DNA from: Eurosta solidaginis
Taxonomy: Eukaryota; Arthropoda; Insecta; Diptera; Tephritidae
DNA length: 64,000 bases
Assembly: GCF_040869045.1 (NCBI RefSeq)
Contig: NC_090320.1
Span: 241,366,978 to 241,430,977, forward strand
Direction: 5' to 3'
A program made the translations under genes and the position numbers. A model generated the notes under the pieces. The model was not told the DNA's origin. It ran no database searches and saw nothing but the letters and a program-made list of their open reading frames with translations. This document shows positions 1-9,599 of this stretch, one piece after another; the stretch's first letter is position 1; each line of letters starts with the position of its first letter.

Positions 1-779
1 TGCTATCGCCAACATTTTTAACGGACATTTTTGGGTCGGACAGGGTATACATATGAAAATTTTTTTAGTAGGTCATGAAAAAAAACTTAAAAATCAAAGG
101 CGAAAAAAGTCAAAAAAATGAATTTTCGCAGGCTCGAAAATTATTTTTTTAGGTATGCGTAGTGGAACTTTTTTTCCTGAGTCCAAATCCTATTCAAAAA
201 TCGATGGCGCGATATCGATTAACCTTCGTCCTTACAAATCGACCACATACATATTTAGTTATTTTGTAGAATTATCTCTGTTGACACACCCAGTTATCAC
301 TCAACATTTATAATATTTACTACCACAGGATTTGATGACAATGTTGTTTTTGTTTAAGGTTGAATGGCTGTTGCTAATCAGTATTCCTGCGGCAGGATAG
401 TAAGCCACTTTACTTAGTCTCTTGAAATGAAAAGCACCGAAATGAAGTATTTGACACTTACTTTTTATGTGTCTTATATTTTCATTACAGAAGTGACATA
501 CATTTATAGATACAGATACATAAGTACAGTCACGCGTCGAATGTATGCAGTTACACTTAAGTTAGGTTAAGGGGTCGAGTTTAAGTGCTGCCGCCGCTCA
601 TGGAAACGTAAGAGATTGGTCCTTTCGTTGAAACCTGGTGTATTGGATGCGATAGGAAAGATTATCAAGCGTATTATTAGTGGGCATCTACAGCAGACCT
701 TGGATAACCCAGGTGACTTGTCGCCATAGTGGTCGGTCTGCAATTGGAAAAGGTGTTGAATTACCAAAACATAACTAAA
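1..779. other. No recognisable gene
   Basis: AT-rich sequence with several stops in every frame. Positions 560-779 directly precede the LINE fragment at 780 and may be its more diverged upstream part, but I could not align it to any RT motif with confidence. Nothing else is supported here. Confidence 0.5.
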
Positions 780-1155
780 TCTCTCTTCTTGGCATAAATC
801 TCGACTCCAAATTTAGCTGAAAAAACAATGTAGAGTTGAGATCAAAGAAAGCTCTGGCAGCAGCATACTACACCTGCAAAAGGGCTTTCGGGAACTGTCA
901 CCGCGTATTATCCATTCTATGAATAACTAATAATAACTTATGGAGCTCTTGTATGGTAAAGAAAAAAGCAATCAACATAGGGTTGGGAAGTTGCAAAGAC
1001 TTGCCTGGGATAATTAGCCGCAGTGAGACTCAGGAATAGTTAAACGTTATCTTTCACTTGATGCCCCTACAAGTGTTCGCGCTGGGTTAGGCTCAGGAAG
1101 GAGCTCTCCAACTAAAAGAATCCTACATGGGGAAATAAGGGGACTCGACCATTGG
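780..1155 (+). pseudogene. Jockey-like LINE ORF2 fragment: end of RT / start of RNase H linker
   Basis: Translation in shifting frames gives LGINLDSKFS, then KKALAAAYYTCKRAFGNCHR, then LQRLAW-like residues and APTS/ALG-like residues. That order is typical of the segment between the RT thumb and the RNase H domain of Jockey-type LINEs (LGxxLDxKLSW, KxxxALAxxxxCKRxxG, LQRLACLG). Stops and frameshifts show it is dead. The continuing RNase H domain appears at 7080-7850 on the same strand, after the CR1-like LINE, so the two pieces are read as one element split by a later insertion. Clade assignment is by motif memory only. Confidence 0.72.
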
Positions 1156-1430
1156 AAGTAAAGCGCAAAGTAATGAGTGCAAAATCTAAGGCCAAGAATA
1201 AACTAACTACCGGATTGTTTTCAAGGAACAACAATAAACAAAAAATTTACGTAAATAATAGCTTAACTAATTACAATAGAGCTTTGTATGCTGCTGTTAG
1301 CAAAATTAGAAAGGAAAAGGGTTATACATATGTATGGTTTAGCAATTCAAGTATACTGCTAAGGAAAGCTGATAATGATAAGGTTGTTTTTGTGCGTTCT
1401 TTTGATGACTTGCCTGGGATTCCAGACTAG
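1152..1430 (+). pseudogene. LINE ORF1 C-terminal domain (FP/L1-ORF1-like), truncated
   Basis: The open frame of 92 codons contains KIYVNNSLTNYNRALYAAV and then KIRKEKGYTYVWFSN, followed by a basic segment and an RSFDDLPGI end. This is the pattern of the C-terminal domain found in ORF1 proteins of CR1-like LINEs and in baculovirus FP-type proteins (IYVNxxLTxxNRxLxxxA, KxKGYxYVWxxxG). Known ORF1 proteins of this type are several hundred residues with an N-terminal PHD finger and coiled coil, both missing here because the copy is 5' truncated. The ATG at 1152 is probably not a natural start. ORF2 follows 49 bases downstream. The nearby LINE ORF1 fragment at 61029 shows the matching PHD part of such a protein. 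Confidence 0.8.
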
Positions 1431-1479
1431 TTTTATTTCTAAATATTATTATTATTATTAAATTATTATCTTTAAACCT

Positions 1480-2418
1480 ATGGAAATTAATGATATCAGC
1501 ACCAACAACCTCATCAATAACAGCCCTTTAAATTCTGTAGGTCAGGTTATTTCTGATCGAAATGCTCTTTATATTATTCATCAAAATATTCGTAGTCTAC
1601 GGCAGAACTTCGACTCATTACTGTGTAACTTAGAAACATTTCCAGTCTACCCAGATGTAATATTTGTATCCGAAATATGGATATATTCTCATGAGACGAA
1701 TTTTTACAATATTCCTAATTACGATTGTTTTGCTAACTATAATGATGAATATTCTGCAGGTGGAGTAGGAGTTTTTGTACGCAATTCACTGGATTGCAAT
1801 TTTTTTAAATATAGTTTAACGAGCGCAGATATCTTGAAAGTTGCATTAAAATATGGTAATAAGGTTTTAGCCCTGATTTGCGTTTACAGGTTTCACTCTG
1901 AATCTAGTCAATCCTTTCTGGAGGAATTCTCAAACCTTTAAATTAATGAAACATCGAGTGTTGCAGTTGTACTAAGTGATTTGAATTTAGATATTTTACA
2001 ATTTAATGCAAGTTCTGAGAACTATCTAGCATTAATGGCGAGTAACGGATTTATTTCCTATTTAAACGAACCAACAAGGATTTCTTCTGGCACCTGCTTG
2101 GATCATATTTTTTACCGTTCCAACAGTTTGTGCACCTTCACTGGTATTAATCTGGATCTGGATATTACAGATCACTTCATGACTGGTGTCAAGATAGGAT
2201 TTCCCTTTCAAGAAAAAAAGGGGAAACCAAAAATAACAAAAATTAACTATTCACTACTAAATGAAAAATTAAGTCAAGAGGATTGGTTTGATGTTTATTC
2301 AGAGACTGACATATCCAAGGCGTACTCTACATTTTTAAATTTGCTCCAAATTATATCCAGTTTGCTAGCTTTACCCGCGCTCCACGAAAAAATAAAATTA
2401 AACTTAAACCTTGGATAA
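1480..2418 (+). pseudogene. CR1-like LINE ORF2, apurinic endonuclease part
   Basis: Starts at ATG 1480 (MEINDIST...). The signature HQNIRSLRQNFDSL near residue 34, IFVSEIWI and GGVGVFVRN identify the exonuclease/endonuclease/phosphatase fold used by LINEs to nick target DNA. A single in-frame TAA at 1939-1941 breaks the frame. The same frame continues with LSDLNLDIL (expected GDxNLD) and ends with GTCLDHIFYR and DLDITDHF, the expected SDH-type catalytic end. Near 2335-2345 the reading frame shifts, the sense frame then runs as RAPRKNKIKLKPWISFDLIKK, and a TAG at 2442 follows. These lesions make the copy non-functional. Confidence 0.9.
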
Positions 2419-2516
2419 GTTTTGACCTTATCAAGAAGACATAGCTTAAGAATAGACTGGGTGCAAAGTGTAAGAAACACCCAAATAATCAAGAGCTTCA
2501 TTCCAGGTATAAAAAG

Positions 2517-4465
2517 TTGTGTAAGCAATTACAAAAGAATATTAAGTGGCAGAGAGATACTTATTTTCGTAATAGGTTACTAGAATGTAGCGGCAATACA
2601 AAGAAGGAATGGGAAATTGTTAATAGTATTATCAACCCAAACGGCATCGGTAATGAGAAGTCTATTACTCTAAGTGATCATGGCAACATCATTGACGACT
2701 CCTCTGCTGTATCTAATATATTTAATAATTTTTTTGTTTCAGTCGGTCAATCTAATGCCTCTTCCTGCAATTGTGTGATGTCAGGTAGGGAAGGAACTAG
2801 TTCAGGCAATAGTTTTTTGTTTGAACCTTTCTCTGGCTCTGAGATCCTAACAATAATAAAACAACTTAACAACTCCGGTTCTTGTGGTCATGATGCTATT
2901 TCCAACCAATTGCTCAAAAATATAGCCCTTAACCTACTAGACATTCTGAAACATCTCTTCAATGCTAGTGTATACTCAGGAACTTTTCCAGAAAACTTGA
3001 AATGTGCGATTATTATTCATCTGTTCAAAAAGGGTAACAGGGAAGATAAAAACAATTATAGGCCAATTTCATTAGTATCTTCCATTTATAAGGTTTTCGA
3101 GAAAGCCCTTAAAAGCCGTATTTTACTTTTTCTTGAAAGCAAGAGCTTTTTTAGCCCAAGGCAGTTCGGATTTAGAGTCAACCGGTCAACCGAGGATGCT
3201 CTATTAGATTTTTGTATATTTATTCACCAAGAATTGGACAGTAAAAAACATTGCGCGAGTCTTTTCGTTGACATCACAAAAGCTTTTGATACTGTGGATC
3301 ATGTAATTCTACTTGATAAATTATATCATACTGGCTTTCGAGGATTTATACATGAGTGGTTCAAATCGTATCTTACTGGTAGAGGATTCAACGCGTTAAA
3401 GTCTGCGGAACCATCGGTAGTTCTAATCTAATTAAAGTTGGCGTTCCACAAGGTTCCGTCTTCGGTCCTATTTTATTTCTGGTCTACGTAAATTCAATTT
3501 TCGACATGCTATTCTTAGGGAAGGTCACTGCATTTGCAGATGATCTAGCGATAGCTTACGGCTCATCAAATACGTTCGACTTGATAAGTAGCATAAATCA
3601 TGATGTACATGTTTTAAGAACGTGGTTCGCTAAACACAAGCTCGTTGTTAGCAATAAAACCAAGCTAATGTTTTTTAGCTTGAAAGCAAAAATAAGACCA
3701 GACGTAGACATTGTTTTCCACTCCTCCAGTTGTGAGCGTCTCGCTCTCCACGATAATTCGTGCCAAATGCCTGGTATAATGTATGGTATTTTTAATCCGC
3801 TCGCTATTTGTAATAACGAGTGCTTTATAATTGACGTTGTTGAAGACTTTCGGTATCTAGGTGTAACTGTAGATCAAAATATGAACTGGAGCATCCACAT
3901 ATCCCGCCTAAAGCATTATCTCCAATATTCTTTACGTTGTTTCTATCATCTCAGAGGTTGCTGCTCTAACTACACCCTTAAGACAGTTTATTATGCGCTT
4001 GTTCATTCTAAATTGTTATATGGTATCAGCTGTTGGGGGGGAGCATCCTTTAATAAAATTCAGTCTATCCTAGTTTTACAAAAATTCGTTATTCGTAAAA
4101 TATCTAGTGTAAATCGACTGCATCCCTCAAGAGAGCTTTTTAGAGGTCTAAGAATTCTTCCAATAAGGGACCTTTATTATTTTAAATTTTTAAAAATCTT
4201 TTTCATTAGGTGTGGTTATCTGCAGAGTATGAGGTCGGAAACTTATAATCTTAGGATAAACTTTCATCCTACAGTTATTGTTCCTCCTTCCAGAACCACA
4301 CGCTCAACAAAGTTTTATACAATTGTATCCAGGAAACTCTTCAGCATACTACCCTCCGAAATTCGGGCCATGAGGAATATTCTACAATTTACAAAATGTG
4401 TGAAATCCTTTCTTCTGAGTTTCTCACATAATGAAATCGAAGTTTTGCTACGACCTATTCAATAA
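2517..4465 (+). pseudogene. CR1-like LINE ORF2, reverse transcriptase part
   Basis: The first segment (2517-3431) has LFKKGNREDKNNYRPISLVS, a polymerase region with FSPRQFGFRVNRSTEDALLD and SLFVDITKAFDTVDHVILLD (motif A Asp present). A frameshift near 3385-3400 moves the sense frame. In the new frame VGVPQGSVFGPILFLVYVN (motif B) and FADDLAIAY (motif C catalytic Asp pair) follow, then the thumb region DFRYLGVTVDQNMNW and SKLLYGISCW. The second open segment (3506-4465) ends at TAA and is close to the natural C-terminus for this family, which has no RNase H. The polymerase residues are intact but the frame is broken at least three times across ORF2. Confidence 0.93.
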
Positions 4466-4542
4466 GCAGCTTATTAACAGAGACTAAAAGCAAATAATAG
4501 TAGTAACTTTCTTTACTTTATTTTATATACCTACACCATTAT
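4466..4542 (+). other. LINE 3' UTR, first part
   Basis: Short AT-rich stretch between the ORF2 stop and the Helentron-like insertion. It resumes at 6725. Confidence 0.6.
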
Positions 4543-6724
4543 TATACTCAGTTGAGCAGAGCTCACAGAGTATATTAAGTTTGATTGGATAACGGTTGGT
4601 TGTACATATATAAAGGAATCGAGATAGATATAGACTTCCATATATCAAAATCATCAGTATCGAAAAAAAATTCGATTGAGCCATGTCCGTCCGTCCGTTA
4701 ACACGATAACTTGAGTAAATTTTGAGGTATCTTGATGAAATTTGGTATGTAGGTTCCTAAGCACTCATCTCAGATCGCTATTTAAAATGAACGATATTGG
4801 ACTATAACCACGCCCACTTTTTTGAAAAAACCGAAAAATTGCGATAATTCATTACAAAAGACAGATTAAGCGACGAAACTTGGTAGATGAGTTGAACTTA
4901 TGATGCAGAATATAAAATTAGTAAAATTTTGGAAAATGGGCGTGGCACCGCCCACTTTTAAAAGAAGGTAATTTAAAACTTTTGCAAGCTGTAATTTGGC
5001 TGTCGTTGAAGATATCATGATGAAATTTGGCAGGAACGTTACTCCTATTACTATATGTACGCTTAATAAAAATTAGCAAAATCGGAGAAGGATCACGCCC
5101 ACTTTAAAAAAAAATTTTTTTAAGTAAAATTTTAACAAAAAATTTAATATCTTTACAGTATATAAGTAAATTATGTCAACATTCAACTCCAGTAATGATG
5201 CGGTGCAACCAAATACAAAAATAAAAGAAAATTTCAAAATGGGCGTGGCTCCGCCCTTTTTCATTTAATTTGTCTAGGATACTTTTAACGCCATAAGTCG
5301 AACAAAAATTAACCAATCCTTTTGAAATTTGGTAGGGGCATAGACTTTACGACGGTAACTGTTTTCTGTGAAAATCGGCGGAATCGGTTGATGCCACGCC
5401 CAGTTTTTATACACAGCCGTCCGTCTGTCCTTCCGCATGGCCGTTAACACGATAACTTGAGCAAAAATCGACATATCTTTAATCAACTTAGTTCACGTGC
5501 TTACTTGAACTCACTTTATCTTGGTATGAAAAATGAACGAAATCCGACTATGACCACGCCCACTTTTTCGATATCGAAAATTACGAAAAATTAAAAAAAT
5601 GCCATAATTCTATACCAAATACGAAAAAAGGGATGAAACATGGTAAGGTAATTGGATTGTTTTATTTACGCGAAATATAACTTTAGAAAAAACTTTATAA
5701 AATGGCTGTGACACCTACCATATTAAGTAGAAGAAAATGAAAAAGTTCTGCAGGGCGAAATAAAAAACCCTTAAAATCTTGGCAGGTATTACATATATAA
5801 ATAAATTAGCGGTATCCAACAGATGATGTTCTGGGTCACCCTGGTCCACATTTTGGTCGATATCTGGAAAACGCCTTCACATATACAACTACCACCACTC
5901 CCTTTTAAAACTCTCATTAATGCCTTTAATTTGATACCCATATCGTACAAACTCATTCTAGAGTCACCCCTGTTCCACCTTTATGGCGATATCTCGAAAA
6001 GGCGAACACCTATAGAACGAAGGCCCACTGCCTTTTAAAAACACTCATTAACACCTTTCATTTGATACCCATATCGCGCAAACAAAGTCTAGAGTCACCC
6101 CTGGTCCACCTTTATTGCGATACCTCGAATAGGCGTCCACCTATGGAACTAAGAATTACTCCCTTTTAAAAAAACTCATTAACACCTTTCTTTTGATACC
6201 CATATTGTACAAACAAATTCTAAGGTCACCCCTGGTCCACCTTTATGACGATATCTCGAAAATGCGACCACCTATACAACAACCACCACTCCCTTTTAAA
6301 ACCCTCATTAATACCTTTAATTTGAAACCCATATCGTACAAACACATTCTAGGGTCACCCCTGCTCCACCTTTGTGGCGATATCTCGAAACGGCGTCCAC
6401 CTATGGAACTAAGGATTACTCCCTTTTAAAATACTCATTAACACCTTTCATTTGATACCCATATCGTACAAACGCATTCCAGAGTCAACCCTGATCCACC
6501 TTTATGGCTATATCCCTAAATGGCGTCCACCTATAGAACTATGGCCCACTCCCTCATAAAATACTCTTTAATGCCTTTCATTTGATACACATGTCATACA
6601 AACACATTCCAAGGTTTCCCTCGGTACATTTTCCTACATGGTTATTTTCCCTTATGTTGTCAGCATAGCTCTCAACTGAGTATGTAATATTCGGTTACAC
6701 CCGAACTTAACCTTCCTTACTTGT
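4543..6724 (+). mobile_element. DINE-1/Helentron-like element, copy A (complete)
   Basis: The left end TATACTCAGTTGAGCAGAGC pairs with GAGTATAT about 20 bases on to form a terminal hairpin. Then come a GTCCGTCC microsatellite, GTTAACACGATAACTTGAG, several ACCACGCCCACTTTTT blocks, a second GTTAACACGATAACTTGAG block at about 5450, and a minisatellite of about six ~129-bp units (5820-6600). The right end holds CTCTCAACTGAGTATG (inverse of the left motif), a TTCGGTTACACCCGAAC hairpin and the end CTTACTTGT. Inserted T/T with no duplication. The order of parts matches DINE-1/Helentron-associated elements. No transposase is encoded, so it is a non-autonomous copy. Confidence 0.82.
5820..6600 (+). 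repeat. ~129-bp minisatellite inside copy A
   Basis: About six diverged units, each with CTTTTAAAA, CATTTGATACCCATAT, ACCCCTGGTCCACC and GATATCTCGAAA landmarks. The open frames at 5823-6038 and 6193-6429 are by-products of the period. Confidence 0.95.
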
Positions 6725-7075
6725 TTCTTTCACTTACTTTTAGCTTTTCCAATATTAGCATCTTGTAATTAGGCTAAAAATCATATGTAGGTTTTAAAAA
6801 AATTATAACTTAATTTCTATATTTAGCAGTCACCCCACTGCACTAATGTTTCAATATTTTTGATAGATATGACATTTGTCACTATGTTAAGCTTAACATA
6901 AAAAATGTCTTACCTTTTTTTATATCTACACGATCTCATACACATATTATACATTCGTTAATTTATACTTCATAATGTTAAACTTTTTTATTTTTATTTT
7001 GCTATTGTAACTTTGCTACATATGTAAATAGATAGGTATAAGAAAAATGCTCAATAAAAATGAAATGAATGAAAA
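6725..7075 (+). other. CR1-like LINE 3' UTR and tail
   Basis: AT-rich sequence without open frames, ending in AATAAAAATGAAATGAATGA, a short TGAA-type tail as expected at the 3' end of a CR1-clade LINE. It resumes the UTR broken at 4542. Confidence 0.65.
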
Positions 7076-7079
7076 TAAC

Positions 7080-7850
7080 ATGGAACGATTAAACGGGAAC
7101 ATAACTGACATAACGTTCGACACCGACCACATCACGCTGTTTGATGACTTCAAGGTGCAGAATATAAGATATCCTTCAGGCGAGAATGGTAGGAAGGCCA
7201 GTGGTAGGGGCATTGCAGTCTACACAGATGGCTCAAAAATGGAAAACGGAATTGGAGTTGGAATGCACCTAAAGCGTATGCAGGTACAGACTTCCTGATC
7301 CATGCAGGCCTGTGCCAATGTAACTTTTCTTTTGTCAACAGCCTGCCGCGGTGAAGGCAAAATAATCAACGTGTTAAATTCGGATATCGTGTCTCCCTTT
7401 GCTGGATTCCAGCGTACAGCGATTTTGAAGGGATTGAATTTGTAGATGAGCAGGCCACAAAAGGTTCGGAAATGAGCATAAACGACTACCGCTTAGTTAT
7501 CTCCTGAAGAAAATCGAGGAATATGAAATTAAAGCAAGGGACTTGCTGTGGACAAACCGGAATAATTGCGAGCTGTCGAGGTGCTTATGAATATATTTGG
7601 ATAGAAAATAAACTAGCTCCCTTCTCAATCTTATCACAGTTCACATTGCTATCACACAGACGCTCCGATGGTGGCGCATACCAACAAGCTCCCTCTGCAG
7701 AAGCTGTCAGAATGAGGAGTCGATTCATCGCCTTCTCGGCCGATTTTTACGACTAAAGACGAGGCGACAAGAGTTTTGGGCGCAAATTCCTTCAAAAGTC
7801 TGGCAGAGGTTGGGAAGATGGATCTTTCGCTCCTTCTTAACTTCGAATTA
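7080..7850 (+). pseudogene. Jockey-like LINE ORF2, RNase H domain and C-terminus
   Basis: The frame starting near 7080 contains IAVYTDGSKMENGIGVG at about 7213, the first catalytic block of a LINE-type RNase H (Asp of YTDGS). After a frameshift, LCWIPAYSDFEGIEFVDEQA (7390-7470) corresponds to the HxDIxGNExAD block, with several active-site positions changed. Further on are CRSCQNEESIHRLLGRFL and RRQEFWAQIP, the zinc-knuckle-like C-terminal region of Jockey-type ORF2. Frameshifts and stops throughout. Read together with 780-1155, this is the other half of the element interrupted by the CR1-like LINE. Confidence 0.8.
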
Positions 7851-7996
7851 CCGAAAACAAGTGGTTCGATGAGAAATACAAAGAAGTAATCTTATGCCAC
7901 GTATATCCCACCACCCGGCACTCACAATGGGCAAATATGTGTCTGTGTGGAAGCGTGGAAAAAATTCCCTTGCCCGCCCTCATAACATAACCTAGA
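7851..7996 (+). other. Probable 3' UTR of the Jockey-like LINE
   Basis: No open frame. Ends in a CATAACATAACCTA run just before the SINE, compatible with a LINE 3' end but unproven. Confidence 0.35.
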
Positions 7997-8363
7997 GCGG
8001 CCGCCGTGGTGTGGTGGTAGCATGCTTTGCCCACTATACCGAGTGTCGTGGGTTCAACTCAAGGGCAAAGTAACATCAAAAATTTAGAAAATGTTTTTTT
8101 CAATTAGAACACAGCTTTTCTAATCGTGATTGCCTATCGGAAGTGATTTGGTTGATCACTACGAGTGTATTTATGCCATGAAAAAGCTTCTCAATGAAAA
8201 TTCATCTGCCTTGCAGATACCGTTCAGAGTCGGTATACAATTTATAGCTCCACTTCCGCCAATTTGTAGATACAATTAAAAAGCTGCACGACGCAAATTG
8301 GAAGAGCCGCTCGGCCTTAATCTCCTCGGAGGTAAATCGAGCCAAGTATTTAAATAAATAAAT
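7997..8363 (+). mobile_element. tRNA-derived SINE, copy 1
   Basis: The head GCCGTGGTGTGGTGGTAGCA is an RNA polymerase III A-box-like segment and GTGGGTTCAACTC about 30 bases on is a B box. The body includes TGCCATGAAAAGCTTCTCA, TCATCTGCCTTGCAGATACC and GACGCAAATTGGAAGAG, and the tail is AAATAAATAAATG. The same head and body recur at 27056, so this is a dispersed family. Confidence 0.88.
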
Positions 8364-8418
8364 GTAAGGTGCGATAAGCTCCGAAGAGATTTTAGGCCGA
8401 ACTTCTCTTCCAATTTGC
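8364..8418 (-). mobile_element. Inverted 3' fragment of the same SINE
   Basis: Read on the minus strand it is GCAAATTGGAAGAGAAGTTC, then CTCTTCGGAGCTTATCGCAC and TTACATTTATT. This is the SINE 3' end in tail-to-tail orientation with copy 1, sharing the tail. Confidence 0.85.
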
Positions 8419-9270
8419 CAAGAATTTACTTATTCTTATTTTGACCTAACTTGCAAATAAATAGGCCGCGAAGGCTCCCTTTCTACGAATGTGACCTGTA
8501 AATAAACGTTTTAAAATGTTACTTTACATAATCTTCAGTAATGCAAAATATACACTGCTACAAAAACTCTCGACAATGTACATTTATAGCATGTAAAAAT
8601 AACCAAAAATAAATTTTTACTTAATGACTGTTATACGACGCATTAAACTCAATCGACCTACAACAAGACCGAAAACATCCTGGGGAAGATGAAAATCGAA
8701 ATTGATTGGGCAGCCAAAAGTTATGTAAACGGCAATTAAAGCGCTCTGTTGCATTTAAATAGTCAACAATGACTCCGGTATTGTGTTTTTGCATTTAATC
8801 TCAAGCAGTGTAGCACAAAACACAAATTGCTTTGTTCGATGGAGATTACTAAATGCCACATACTTAACTTTGATGGCCTAAGTAAAAAAAATCCTTTAAG
8901 GTTTGTTCCATTTTTTGTTCATGTTTGCCATAACAAAGAAAATCTGTTTAATAGATTTTTTGATTGAGTCTATTACGTGCGAATGTACTTTTATTATCTA
9001 AGGTGTAAATTGAACGATGCGAATAAATAAAAAAAGAGGCTTCGATTAAAAGGCGAAGGACTGTTAAGTGGCTGGGTGGCTGTTAGGAAGGCATGAGTTG
9101 TACAAATTCCTTTTGACAGATTATAAATCAATTTTATTTTACCCTTTTGCATTTTGTGGATATTTAGTTACATATGTGTAGAGGAACATGAATTTTTATA
9201 AGAGACGATTCGATACCAACTTTTGTGTCGCTCGATACCGATATTTACTAGTCGGTAGTTTTATAACGGA
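8419..9270. other. No gene recognised
   Basis: Low-complexity AT-rich DNA with no motif I can name on either strand. Confidence 0.6.
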
Positions 9271-9599
9271 ATGATAATGAATGAGGACAAAACGAAGTAC
9301 CTGCTTTCACCGAGCAAAGAGTCAGCGCATATGCGCCTTGGCAACCACGCTACTGTTGGCAGCAGGGGCTGCAACTGTTATTCCTTTTATAGTATAATTC
9401 CTTGCAAAACTGGTAATTTTGGACTTTTAATATATTTGGATCAAGATAAAAATTATTTTCGAATTCGATAGAACTAGTTAAAATAGACTTTTAACAAGTA
9501 AGGAAGGTTAAGTTCGGGTGTAACCGAACATTACATACTCAGTTGAGAGCTATGGAGACAACATAAGGGAAAATAACCATGTAGGAAAATGAACCGAGG

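Larger units (their letters stand above)
1156..7075 (+). mobile_element. 5'-truncated CR1-like LINE, interrupted by Helentron-like copy A
   Basis: The element begins inside ORF1 (FP-type C-terminal domain), continues through ORF2 (AP-endonuclease plus RT) and ends in a long AT-rich 3' UTR whose last bases are the TGAA-rich tail at about 7045-7075. Copy A (4543-6724) lies inside the 3' UTR. Excising it joins ctacaccattat to tctttcac at a T/T site. The CR1 copy sits within an older Jockey-like LINE. No clear target duplication was seen, as is common for CR1 elements. The lack of RNase H and the ORF1 type support CR1-like placement over Jockey. Confidence 0.8.

Noticed and set aside
1152..1430. 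Baculovirus-like FP domain as a sign of viral insertion
   Set aside because: The same domain is standard in ORF1 of CR1-like LINEs and is followed directly by a LINE ORF2, so a viral origin is not needed.
4543..6724. Classification of copies A-J as canonical Helitrons
   Set aside because: Ends are not TC...CTRR and insertion is T/T, not A/T. The ends fit Helentron/DINE-1 better. The true canonical Helitron is at 16940-19527.
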